Source: Hamadaea flava
GTDB taxonomy: Bacteria > Actinomycetota > Actinomycetes > Mycobacteriales > Micromonosporaceae
Length of the DNA: 64,000 nucleotides
Assembly: GCF_024172085.1 (NCBI RefSeq)
Contig: NZ_JAMZDZ010000001.1
Span: 1,612,001 to 1,676,000 of the forward strand
Reading direction: 5' to 3'
This document shows, in pieces, positions 35,076 to 45,995 of this stretch (position 1 is its first letter; every line of letters starts with the position of its first letter). The notes under the pieces are model-generated. The model saw nothing but the letters and a program-made list of their open reading frames with translations. It searched no databases and was not told the DNA's origin. The translations under genes were made by a program, and so were the position numbers.

Positions 35076-35252
35076 ATGGACGATCTCGCGCTGGACCGGC
35101 TCGTCGCGAAAACCCTGGTCCGGGAGTACGACTGGGACGAGGAGGACGCCGAGGAAGCGGTGGCCGCCTGGCGCGACGGCGGCGGCGAGGGTGGCTGGGA
35201 CGCCGCCGCCATCGCCGAGGACATCCACCGGGCGGCGGAGGAAGACGACTGA
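35076..35252 (+). CDS. 58-residue acidic protein
   Basis: A short gene. The product begins MDDLALDRLVAKTLVREYDW and continues with an acidic, Ala/Gly-rich helix, ending RAAEEDD. It has 18 Asp/Glu residues, and no cysteines or signal peptide. Codon use is GC3-rich as in real genes, and TAGAGT lies 8 nt before the ATG, the leaderless spacing seen elsewhere. Function unknown; a small regulatory or adaptor role is only a guess. Confidence 0.65.
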   Translation: MDDLALDRLVAKTLVREYDWDEEDAEEAVAAWRDGGGEGGWDAAAIAEDIHRAAEEDD

Positions 35253-35268
35253 CGCCCCTGGCGTACGG

Positions 35269-35709
35269 TCAACGACCGGCCGGGGCCCACCAGGTCAGGT
35301 GGGCGTCCGCCTCGGTCAGCGGCTCGATGATCTCCCAGGCTTCGGCGATGAGTCCGTCCTGGACACGCCAGATGTCGACGACGACGATGCCCGGTTCGTC
35401 CCCCGGCAACCGGCGGCGGGAGTGCATCATGACGTGGTCGCCGTCGGCGAACAGGTGCTCGATCTCGACCTGCATGCCGTCGAGCGGGACGAGCGCGGCG
35501 CGTACGGCGGCGAGCCATTCCGTCTTGGTGGAGTCGTGTCCGTCCGGCCGGTGATGGACGAAGTCGTCATTGAGGGACTGCGCCAGCGCCTCGACGTCGC
35601 CCGTCGCGACGAGCGCGGTCAGCGCCTGCTGGACGATGGTCTTGTTGTCGGCGTACCCGGTCTGTGTGGTCGTCTGTGTGGTCACCTGTGTGGTCGTCTG
35701 TGTGGTCAT
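35269..35709 (-). CDS. SnoaL/NTF2-like protein
   Basis: A 146-residue protein of the SnoaL-like polyketide-cyclase/NTF2 fold: VQQALTALVATGDVEALAQSL, DDFVHHRPDG, LFADGDHVMMHSRRR and VVDIWRVQDGLIAEAWEIIE. Such proteins act as small isomerases or hydrolases, or only bind ligands. The start is ATG 35709; the longer frame to 35790 runs into the divergent regulator's promoter. The first 16 residues are four copies of an X-T-T-Q unit encoded by a 12-bp tandem repeat. Divergent from an MmyB-like regulator, which probably controls it. Confidence 0.85.
   Translation of the reverse strand: MTTQTTTQVTTQTTTQTGYADNKTIVQQALTALVATGDVEALAQSLNDDFVHHRPDGHDSTKTEWLAAVRAALVPLDGMQVEIEHLFADGDHVMMHSRRRLPGDEPGIVVVDIWRVQDGLIAEAWEIIEPLTEADAHLTWWAPAGR
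35662..35709. repeat. 12-bp tandem repeat, four units, at a gene's 5' end
   Basis: Four consecutive 12-bp units, CTGTGTGGTCGT or its CAC/CAT variant, fill 35662-35709 and end exactly at the start codon of the SnoaL-like gene on the minus strand. Because the unit is a multiple of 3, copy number changes would lengthen or shorten the N-terminus without a frameshift. Confidence 0.85.
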
Positions 35710-35798
35710 GGCGTGCAGTGTTGCCGTCCCACCGGCGGGCTGTCGATGACATCGCATTTCATGGCGTACGCCCGACGGCGGACGTAGCATCGGCCGTC

Positions 35799-36587
35799 GT
35801 GCACACCGTGGGCGAACTCCTGCGCGAGTGGCGGCATCGGCGACGGCTCAGCCAGCTCGATCTGGCGATCGCGGCAAACGTGTCGTCACGTCACGTGAGC
35901 CTGGTGGAGACCGGCAAGTCGCAGCCGAGCGCCGACATGATCATCCGGCTGGCCGAACACCTCGACGTGCCGCTGCGGGAACGCAATCGGCTGCTGCTCG
36001 CCGCCGGCTTCGCCCCCCGGTACGCCGAACGCCCGCTCACCGGGGAACGGCTGTCGGCCGCGTGGGAGGCGATCGGCCGGGTGGTGCGGGCGCACGAGCC
36101 CTATCCGGCTCTGGTGGTCGACCGCGGCTGGAACATCCTGCTGGCCAATCGGGCACTCGACCCGTTCCTCGCGTACGCCGCCCCGGACCTGCTGCAGCCG
36201 CCGGTCAACATGCTGCGACTCGGATTCGACGACCGCGGGCTCGCGCCCTACCTCGTCAACCTGGCCGAGGTCCGGTCGGTGCTCCGGGCGCGGCTGGCCC
36301 GTCAGCTCGCCCGTGCCCCGTCACCCGAACTGCTGGCGCTCTTCGAGGAGTACCTCGGGTCCCCGTTCAGTGAAGGGGAGGAACGGACCAGCACTGCCGA
36401 GATCGCCATCCCGATGATCTTCCGATTCGGTGGCCGGGAGATCCGTCTGTTCTCCACGACCACCTCCTTCGGCACTCCGCTGGACATCACGCTGGACGAG
36501 GTCTCGATCGAGTCGTACTACCCGATGGACGACGACAGCGCGGCGTACTTCACACAGCCGGACACCGCAGGTCGGACCCGCGCGTAG
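35799..36587 (+). CDS. XRE family regulator with MmyB-like ligand domain
   Basis: A 262-residue regulator. Residues about 5-65 form the HTH (VGELLREWRHRRRLSQLDLA, SSRHVSLVETGKSQPSADMI, VPLRERNRLLLAAGF). The rest is the MmyB-like ligand-binding domain (PALVVDRGWNILLANRALDP, NMLRLGFDDRGLAPYLVN, FGTPLDITLDEVSIESYYP), which in MmyB-type proteins binds fatty acid-like ligands. The frame is open from 35664, but GTG 35799 is 8 nt from TAGCAT and begins exactly at the conserved domain. It probably controls the divergent SnoaL-like gene, as is common for this pair. Confidence 0.9.
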   Translation: MHTVGELLREWRHRRRLSQLDLAIAANVSSRHVSLVETGKSQPSADMIIRLAEHLDVPLRERNRLLLAAGFAPRYAERPLTGERLSAAWEAIGRVVRAHEPYPALVVDRGWNILLANRALDPFLAYAAPDLLQPPVNMLRLGFDDRGLAPYLVNLAEVRSVLRARLARQLARAPSPELLALFEEYLGSPFSEGEERTSTAEIAIPMIFRFGGREIRLFSTTTSFGTPLDITLDEVSIESYYPMDDDSAAYFTQPDTAGRTRA

Positions 36588-36609
36588 GCCGCTTGTGTAG
36601 GCTCTGATC

Positions 36610-36882
36610 ATGGCGGAGACGCAGATCGAGGAACTTGACGACGGCCGCCACCTCGTCGAGATTCCGCACGAGGACGGCCCGGTGACGATCTTGGTGCGGG
36701 CTTCGCCCGCCGTCACCGACTTGTTCGCGGCGGACGGCACCCGCGTGGTGACCGCCACCGTGGAGTACCTGCTGGCCCGGCAACGCCCCGACGACCTGCC
36801 TCCGCAGCTCGACATCGAGGACGTCCTCGCCGCGTACGACGACTTCGAGGGTGAGATCCGCCGACGCCTCGGCGGTGTGTAG
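36610..36882 (+). CDS. Hypothetical 90-residue acidic protein
   Basis: A small, mostly acidic protein: ETQIEELDDGRHLVEIPHED, ILVRASPAVTDLFAADGTRV and IEDVLAAYDDFEGEIRRRL. It looks like two beta strands and three helices. There is no recognised family. TAGGCT lies 6 nt before the ATG, so leaderless expression is likely. It is placed 22 bp after the MmyB-like regulator. Confidence 0.7.
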   Translation: MAETQIEELDDGRHLVEIPHEDGPVTILVRASPAVTDLFAADGTRVVTATVEYLLARQRPDDLPPQLDIEDVLAAYDDFEGEIRRRLGGV

Positions 36883-36936
36883 TCCGGCTGGGACGATGGT
36901 TGTCCACACGAGAATGATCACCTCATACTCTTAAAG

Positions 36937-37908
36937 ATGTTGATCAGTTTAGGGTTCGACGAGCAATTGGAGGCCCTGTACGAACACATCGTGTGCCACC
37001 CGCCGATGACCTTGGAGCAGCTGGCGGCGTCAGCACACGGAGGGCCCAACACGCAGACCATGGTCCGGAGGCTTGTCACGCTCGGGCTCGTCGCCTGGCA
37101 GCAGACCTCGCCGGTGCGGATCGCCGCCGTGCCGCCGGACGCTTCGCTCGCGCCGCTCTACCACCGGTACGCCCAAGAGCTGGCCGCTCATCGCCATCAG
37201 CTGATCGTGCAGGCGGTCGAGGCCAGCGCCTTGGCCCTGCGGGACGACTTGTTCGAGGTCGTCGAGGACCCCGCCGCCATCCGGCGGCTCAACATCGAAT
37301 TGCAGTACGAGGCGGTCGAACAGGTACGCGGCTGGGATCGGCCGCCCTATGTCGGCATCGCCACTCCGCCGCTGGACGATCCGGTGCAGAACGCCAACAT
37401 GGCCGAGGGCATCCGCTATCGCATTCTCTACGATCGTTCGGCGTTCGGCGTACTGCAGGATCCGGTGGAACTCGTGCGTTCGCTGAATCGCGGCGAGGAG
37501 GCACGGGTCGGCGACATTCCGCTGAAGATGTATCTGATCGACGAGTCGGTGGCGGTGCTCATCCGGGCCGCCCCGCAGGCGCCCCGCCGGGCGCTCCTCA
37601 TCCGGGAGCCGACCGTGCTCGCGATGTTGAGCGCGTTGTTCGAGGCGCACTGGGAACAGGCGATTCCACTGTCGAGCTACGCCTCGTGGGCCGCCGAGGC
37701 GTCGGAGCCGACCGCCGCCGAGCGGGAACTGGTGTCGCTGCTGGCATTGGGGATGGCCGATCACGAGATCGCCGAACATCTCGGTACGCACGAACGCACG
37801 ATCCGGGAACGCGTACAGCGGTTGAAGACCAAACTCGGTGCGCAGTCACGGTATGAGGCGGGATACCGGGCGGCGCAGTGGGGCTGGCTCGCCCCGGCGG
37901 TCGCGTGA
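36937..37908 (+). CDS. TrmB-like/LuxR-type transcriptional regulator
   Basis: A 323-residue regulator. The N-terminal 60 residues look like a TrmB-type winged helix (LEALYEHIVCHPPMTLEQLA, VRRLVTLGLVAWQQ). A middle domain of about 180 residues resembles the phospholipase-D-like/TrmB effector region (GIRYRILYDRSAFGVLQDP). The C-terminus is a LuxR HTH (AERELVSLLALGMADHEIAE, TIRERVQRLKTKLGAQSRYE). A TACTCT box is 5 nt before the ATG. It overlaps the next, similar regulator by 1-4 bp. The two are followed at once by a convergent giant subtilisin gene, which they may control. Confidence 0.88.
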   Translation: MLISLGFDEQLEALYEHIVCHPPMTLEQLAASAHGGPNTQTMVRRLVTLGLVAWQQTSPVRIAAVPPDASLAPLYHRYAQELAAHRHQLIVQAVEASALALRDDLFEVVEDPAAIRRLNIELQYEAVEQVRGWDRPPYVGIATPPLDDPVQNANMAEGIRYRILYDRSAFGVLQDPVELVRSLNRGEEARVGDIPLKMYLIDESVAVLIRAAPQAPRRALLIREPTVLAMLSALFEAHWEQAIPLSSYASWAAEASEPTAAERELVSLLALGMADHEIAEHLGTHERTIRERVQRLKTKLGAQSRYEAGYRAAQWGWLAPAVA

Positions 37909-38603
37909 TGACGGGCACGTCAGACGGAGCTGAGGGTCTCGCCCCCGAGGTCGCGGCCCATCTGCTCGAAGCCGCCGATGCCGACGAGCTGCGCCGATTG
38001 GCTGACCGAATCGAGTCGCTGGCCAAGGCGTACCGCATGCATCTGGACGGAGATTGCGCCGTCAGCGTGGTGACCGGCCCCCGGGTCGTGGCCGAACGCA
38101 TCGCGCAGGCCCAGGCCAAGGTGCGGACCGAGCTTCGCGCTTTGGTGGGGCCGGGGGCCTGGCGGCCGGGCACGGAGATCGCCCACCGAATCGTGACAGT
38201 CGAGCCGGACCCGGCCGATCCCGGCTGCCGGAGTCTGCCGACGGTGCCGGTGACCGCTTACCTCGCGGATCATCGGTTCGCCGTGATCGTGACGAACCCC
38301 GAGACCGTCATCGTCTCCTATTCGGGGGCCTTGCTGGACGCGACCGGCGCGTTGTTCGAGGCGCTGTGGTCGCAGGCGGACCCGGATCGGGTGCTGAGCG
38401 CCGTCGACCCGGAGGTGGCGGAACTGCTGCTGGCCGGGGCGACCGACGCCGCGATCGCCCGGCACCTCGGGGTCGGGCCGCGGACGGTTCAGCGGCGCAT
38501 CGCCGAGTTCCATCGGCAGCTCGGCGCGACCACCCGGTTCCAGGCGGGCGTGCAGGCGGCGATGCGTGCCGGGGCGGCCTCTGCACAAGGCCGCCCCGGC
38601 TGA
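37908..38603 (+). CDS. LuxR-like regulator, second of a pair
   Basis: A 231-residue regulator with a helical N-terminus (AAHLLEAADADELRRLADRI), a middle effector-like domain (VPVTAYLADHRFAVIVTNPE, YSGALLDATGALFEALWSQ) and a C-terminal HTH (VAELLLAGATDAAIARHLGV, RTVQRRIAEFHRQLGATTRF). It resembles the upstream regulator in the last two thirds but lacks its N-terminal winged helix. ATG 37908 overlaps the previous stop (TGATG). Its stop is 7 bp from that of the convergent protease. Confidence 0.82.
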   Translation: MTGTSDGAEGLAPEVAAHLLEAADADELRRLADRIESLAKAYRMHLDGDCAVSVVTGPRVVAERIAQAQAKVRTELRALVGPGAWRPGTEIAHRIVTVEPDPADPGCRSLPTVPVTAYLADHRFAVIVTNPETVIVSYSGALLDATGALFEALWSQADPDRVLSAVDPEVAELLLAGATDAAIARHLGVGPRTVQRRIAEFHRQLGATTRFQAGVQAAMRAGAASAQGRPG

Positions 38604-38610
38604 TCGTGCG

Positions 38611-41600
38611 TCAGCGCAAGCCGTACGCCGCTGGGATCGTCTGAACGATGGTGTTTCCGTCGGTGTCGGTGGCCGACACCCGCAGCGAGACCGTCCCGTC
38701 GGTCTGGTCGAGCTGCGGGTAGCGGACCGTCGCGACCTGCTCCCCCGTACGGGTGGGCGTGGTCGAGGCGGTACGCCACGTCCGGCCGCCGTCATAGCTC
38801 AGCTCCACCGTGATCTTCCGGAGCGGAGTCGTGTTGGTGTAGCCGAGATCGTGGTAGCCGGTGATGGTCAGGCGCTGGACGGAGCCGGCCTTGGCCGTGT
38901 TGAGGCCGTCCAGGTGACCGTCGTACCGCAGGTACAGCAGGTTCACGCCGGAGCAGGGACCGTAGCCCGCCAGCGTCAGGTTGCAGCTGTTGACCTCCGT
39001 CTGGGTCGGCCGGGCCGAGGTGAACGTCCACTCGGTATTCACCGTGCGGGCGTACTTCTGGTATTCGGCCGGCAGATCGGTGGTGTATTCACTGGTCATC
39101 CGATAGGTCGCCGACTCCGGCGCGAGCCGGAACAGCGGATCGCTGTAGCCCCGGAGGAGCCAGTCGGGCAGCTTCTCCAAGGCGATCTCCTGGTCACCCC
39201 GGAACAGCCGCAGGCGCTCGGTCTGGGTCTGGTTCTCGCCGCGCACCCAGGAGGTCACGGTGTTGCTGCCTTCGACGTCGGCCAGCTGGTGCACCACCGA
39301 GATGGCGTCACCGGCCCGGCAGACCGAACAGGCTCCGTTCCAGGGCTCGGTCTTCGGCCCGACCCGGGTGCCCGTGGCGAACGGCTGCGTACCCCAGGTC
39401 TCGGCCACCGGGCCCGCGCTCGGGTACACCGTCGTCTTGTACTGCGCGTTGGAGTACTTGAGCGTGGGCGGGTTGGAGTCGCCGGTCGTGTACCGGTGGT
39501 AGGTCCGGTTCCAGACGAGGTCCTTACCGACCGGGCCGAAGTACTGCGTGAGGTTCGCGTGCAGGGGCAGGACGAACCGGGTCGGCCAGGCCGACGGGAT
39601 GTCCTGGTGGCCGGACAGTTGGGCGTAGGTGTAGCCGGTCCACTGACCTTTCGGGTAGTCGTAGCCGAACTGGGCGTTCACCTCGGCCACGTCGCGCTTG
39701 GTGACGGTGTAGTGCAGCGGTCCTGGGATCCGCCCCTTCTGGTAGAACTTCAGCTGGTACTGGTACGGGCTGAGCAGCGTGCCGGTGGACTGCACAGTGA
39801 CGGGGCGCGTACGCGTGGCCTGCTCCAGCGCCTTGCCCTGCTCGGCGTTGACCGTCACGACCGGCACGGCGACCCAGGCGAACGCGCTGTACCACCAGAT
39901 CGGCCGCAACTGGTCGAGGTAGACCATGATGGCGGTCGCACCGGCCGCGGCGACGCCCTTCAGCCGCTCCGCCGGATCGCCCTCACAGGCTTGAACCGTG
40001 CAGAGGTCGGACAGGTTCACCAGGGCGAGCTTGCCTCGGACGTCCACCTTGGACAGATCCTCGGCGGTGCCGTGGCCGGCGACGACCGTGATGAGGGACT
40101 GCTTCCCGTCGATCATCGGGACCTCGTCCGGACTCACTGCCGAGTAGTACGGCGTGATCGTCAGCTTGCTCGCGGTCATGGTCAGCAGTGGTACGCCCAT
40201 CCGCACCTGCACCGACTGGACGAACGAGCCGAGGGTGGCCTTGCCCGACGGCAGTGACCACAGATGCTGGCCGGCGCCGATGTTGCCGCCCAGGTAGACG
40301 ACGTTGCCACCCGCCGAGACGCGCTCGAAGCCCGGCAGCATCTCGTGCACCACCGCCGTCTTCGGCGTCTTGACGGTCACCTCGGTCGCCTTGCGCAGAT
40401 CCAGCGTGACCGTCTTGTCGCTGTCGACGGTGATCTCCGGCTCGGCGATCGGCAGGAAGTGCACGTCCCCGGCCGCGTCCCGCCACGAGGCGGTGCCGTT
40501 GACGCTCCACTTGCCGGTGTACACGGCGGCGCTCATGGTCTGGGCGCCGTTCAACGGGATCTGGATGTCGAGGTCGGTACGCGCGTCGACCCGCGAGAGC
40601 AGGAAACCGCCTGGGCTGAAGTCGACCGCGCCGGCCGGCGGGATGATCCGAACCTGCAGGGTGTTCCGGTCGGGCGCCTTGAGCCCGCCGACGGCCGTAC
40701 GCACCGTGTCCCCGGACCCGGTCGCCACGATCACGCCGTGGTACCAGGTGTCGAGGCCCGGCTTGGTCACGTCGAAGGTGACGCCGACATCGGCGGTTCC
40801 GTGTGCCGGGACCACCACGGTGTCCCGGCCGAGGGTGAGCATCCCGGCCGGGGCAGGTGTCGAGACGCTCATCGAGAACGTCGACGTCAGGCTGAGCGAG
40901 ACGTCGGTGTCGGTGTCGTTGGTGTAGGTCAGCGTCCGGTTGACCGGAGCGGTGTAGGGAGCGCCGATCGCGCCGAAGTCGAGGTTGCCCGACGCGCGTA
41001 CGCCTTGCTTGGTGGCGGTCGCGACGTCGACCCGGCCGGCGCCGGTGTCCAGCGCGGTCGCGTCGATGCCCTTGGCGGTGCTGGTGAGCGCCGCCTTGAG
41101 CTGCTGACCGGTCCACTCCGGATGCTCCTGGGCGAGGATGGCCACCGCCCCGGCGACGTGCGGGGTCGCCATCGAGGTGCCACTCGCCGAGGTGTAGATC
41201 TCGCCGGGCTCGCCCATCATCTCGCCCGTCGACGAGTGCGCGGCGACGATGTCGACGCCGGGTGCCGAGATGTCCGGCTTCGCGTTCAGCTCACCGGGCG
41301 CCGGGCCACGGGACGAGAAGTACGCCATCGCGTCCTGCTTGTCGACGGCGGCCACCGTCAGGGCCGCCGGGGATGATCCCGGCGTGCCGATGGTCTTGGC
41401 GTACCAGTTGTTGCCGGCCGCGACGACGAACAGGACGCCGTAACGCTGCGACAGGTCGGCGACCGCCTGTTCCAGCGGGTCGTCGCCGGGGGTGTCCGTG
41501 CCGCCCAGGCTCATGCTGATGACCTTGGCGCCGTTCGCGGCGGCCCATTCCATCCCCGCGACGATCCACGAGTAGTCGCCGCCGCCGTAGTTGTCGAGCA

Positions 41601-42549
41601 CCTTGCCGATGAGCAGCTGCGCGCCCGGGGCCACGCCCTTGTACTTGCCGCCGGACGCCGCGCCGCTGCCGGTGATGGTCGAGGCGACGTGGGTGCCGTG
41701 GCCGTGGCCGTCCTGCACGTCCTCGCCCGGCACGAAGGACTGGCTCGCCAGCACCTTGCCCTGCAGGTCGGGGTGCGTCAGGTCGATCCCGGTGTCCAAG
41801 ATGGCCACCTTGACACCGGCCCCGGTGAAGCCGGCCGCCCACGCCTCGGGCGCGCCGATCTGCGGCACGCTCTGGTCGAGCGTCGCGGTCGCCTGCGCGT
41901 CCAGCCAGACCTTCTGCACCCCGGTGGCCGACCGGAGGCTGCTCCACAGGTCCTTGGACTTCGCACGATCGATCCGGGTGGCCGCGGCGGCGATGCTGGG
42001 CATGCCGCGTACCGCCTCGGTGCCGGGCAACGCGTCGGTCTTGGCGGCCAGGGACGCCGCGTCCGGGGAGGACTGCTTGCCCCGGCTGTCGATCGACGGG
42101 GACTTCGGGTACTGCAGGATCAGCGGCAGCCCGGAGATCCGGTCGTCGGTGTAGCCGGCCTTCGCCAGATACTCGACGTCGAACAGCCGCGCGTCGAGCA
42201 GGCCCGATCCGACCAGTTTGAGCGCGTCCGAGGGGTAGACGTGGAAGGCCCCGTTCTCCCGGCCTTCCAGGAACGTCGTCGGCACGCCGCCGGGGCGCGG
42301 CGCGACGTAGCTGACCGTCGGCTTGATCCGGCCGTCGGGTCCGGACTCGACGGTCACGACGTCGCCGGTGATCAGGGTGATCTTCTTGGCGCCGCCCGAA
42401 GTGGACGACGTGACGGGAGATGCGGCCGCACCGGTGGGTGCGGCGGACTCGGTGGCGACGGCCACGCCGGGTATGCCGGAGGACAGCAGTAACCCGAGTG
42501 TGAGCACGCCGACCGCGTATGCACGCGGTCGCCATCGACGAGGACTCAT
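38611..42549 (-). CDS. Giant secreted subtilisin-like serine protease (S8)
   Basis: A 1,312-residue secreted protease. A Sec signal peptide (about residues 1-33) and a 170-residue pro-region precede the S8 domain. Catalytic residues: Asp252 in AILDTGIDLTHPD, His284 in GHGHGTHVAS, Ser458 in SGTSMATPHVAG, and oxyanion Asn379 in AAGNN. Beyond residue 510 are beta-rich domains, including a PA-like segment (GKLALVNLSDLCTVQACEGD near residue 850) and a C-terminal Ig-like domain (LRKITVELSYDGGRTWRTAS). Its DNA has SD GAAGGAG 6 bp before ATG. It degrades proteins outside the cell; the substrate is unknown. Tail-to-tail with two LuxR-type regulators. Confidence 0.93.
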   Translation of the reverse strand: MSPRRWRPRAYAVGVLTLGLLLSSGIPGVAVATESAAPTGAAASPVTSSTSGGAKKITLITGDVVTVESGPDGRIKPTVSYVAPRPGGVPTTFLEGRENGAFHVYPSDALKLVGSGLLDARLFDVEYLAKAGYTDDRISGLPLILQYPKSPSIDSRGKQSSPDAASLAAKTDALPGTEAVRGMPSIAAAATRIDRAKSKDLWSSLRSATGVQKVWLDAQATATLDQSVPQIGAPEAWAAGFTGAGVKVAILDTGIDLTHPDLQGKVLASQSFVPGEDVQDGHGHGTHVASTITGSGAASGGKYKGVAPGAQLLIGKVLDNYGGGDYSWIVAGMEWAAANGAKVISMSLGGTDTPGDDPLEQAVADLSQRYGVLFVVAAGNNWYAKTIGTPGSSPAALTVAAVDKQDAMAYFSSRGPAPGELNAKPDISAPGVDIVAAHSSTGEMMGEPGEIYTSASGTSMATPHVAGAVAILAQEHPEWTGQQLKAALTSTAKGIDATALDTGAGRVDVATATKQGVRASGNLDFGAIGAPYTAPVNRTLTYTNDTDTDVSLSLTSTFSMSVSTPAPAGMLTLGRDTVVVPAHGTADVGVTFDVTKPGLDTWYHGVIVATGSGDTVRTAVGGLKAPDRNTLQVRIIPPAGAVDFSPGGFLLSRVDARTDLDIQIPLNGAQTMSAAVYTGKWSVNGTASWRDAAGDVHFLPIAEPEITVDSDKTVTLDLRKATEVTVKTPKTAVVHEMLPGFERVSAGGNVVYLGGNIGAGQHLWSLPSGKATLGSFVQSVQVRMGVPLLTMTASKLTITPYYSAVSPDEVPMIDGKQSLITVVAGHGTAEDLSKVDVRGKLALVNLSDLCTVQACEGDPAERLKGVAAAGATAIMVYLDQLRPIWWYSAFAWVAVPVVTVNAEQGKALEQATRTRPVTVQSTGTLLSPYQYQLKFYQKGRIPGPLHYTVTKRDVAEVNAQFGYDYPKGQWTGYTYAQLSGHQDIPSAWPTRFVLPLHANLTQYFGPVGKDLVWNRTYHRYTTGDSNPPTLKYSNAQYKTTVYPSAGPVAETWGTQPFATGTRVGPKTEPWNGACSVCRAGDAISVVHQLADVEGSNTVTSWVRGENQTQTERLRLFRGDQEIALEKLPDWLLRGYSDPLFRLAPESATYRMTSEYTTDLPAEYQKYARTVNTEWTFTSARPTQTEVNSCNLTLAGYGPCSGVNLLYLRYDGHLDGLNTAKAGSVQRLTITGYHDLGYTNTTPLRKITVELSYDGGRTWRTASTTPTRTGEQVATVRYPQLDQTDGTVSLRVSATDTDGNTIVQTIPAAYGLR

Positions 42550-42689
42550 GGTCGCTCCTTCAACAGACGCTGTGGGGGGTTTGGGCGCCCGCTGAAGAGA
42601 GTCGCGCAGTTATCGGAATGTATGGAAGATCTTCACCGCAGCCGGAATACGCCATGACGTAAACCGGCGGTCGGAGAAGCGACGTGGGG

Positions 42690-45452
<2,763 letters not shown>

Positions 45453-45624
45453 CCCCTCGTCCCTCCAGATCATCACCGGGGCCGGGGTACGCGACCCTCA
45501 CCCGGCACGGGTGAAACAGCGGGCCGACTGAGAACGATTACAAGAGGTTACGACGTGTAAAAAGCGCCAACCATAAGCTTCCGGCAATCGCCGGGGATAC
45601 CTGATTTCGGGCGCGCCACCAGCG

Positions 45625-45646
45625 CAGATCCGTTGGTAAGGATCTG
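45625..45646. promoter_or_regulatory. 7-bp inverted repeat upstream of the RHH-MFS operon
   Basis: CAGATCC (45625-45631) and GGATCTG (45640-45646) flank GTTGGTAA. The surrounding 190 bp are more AT-rich than the window. A position in the promoter of the downstream RHH/MFS pair suggests an operator for the RHH protein. Confidence 0.45.
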
Positions 45647-45710
45647 GTAAAACACGCGTTCTAACGTGAAGGACGAAGTCGGTTTCAGCATTGTCCGGGG
45701 GAGTGAAATC

Positions 45711-45995
45711 GTGCGTCCTGAAAAGCAACCAACAAACGAACATCGCGTGGAGCACCACAGCAACGGCTACCGCAGCTTCTACGTCAACGACCGGGTCTTC
45801 GCTCGGTTCCGCGCCGCCGTGCACTGGACCAGCCGCCGGCCCGACGCCATCGGCCGGGCGCCGGAGAACATGTCGGCCGCGATCGAGCAGTACATGGAGC
45901 AGCTGGCCACCCGCCTGGAGCAGGAGTTCAACAACGGCGAGCAGTTCCCCTCCATCCCACCGCAGCGGCGGCGCCGACTGCGGGAGGCGCGGTGA
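45711..45995 (+). CDS. Ribbon-helix-helix-like DNA-binding protein
   Basis: A 94-residue protein. The segment YRSFYVNDRVFARFRAAVHW followed by ENMSAAIEQYMEQLATRLEQ has the strand-helix-helix order of RHH repressors and ParB-like centromere proteins. The tail is basic (QRRRRLREAR). GTG 45711 is chosen since GGGGGAG lies 9 nt upstream; an earlier GTG at 45666 would add 15 residues. Its stop overlaps the start of the MFS gene (GTGA), so it probably regulates that exporter. The RHH fold is inferred from pattern only. Confidence 0.65.
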   Translation: MRPEKQPTNEHRVEHHSNGYRSFYVNDRVFARFRAAVHWTSRRPDAIGRAPENMSAAIEQYMEQLATRLEQEFNNGEQFPSIPPQRRRRLREAR

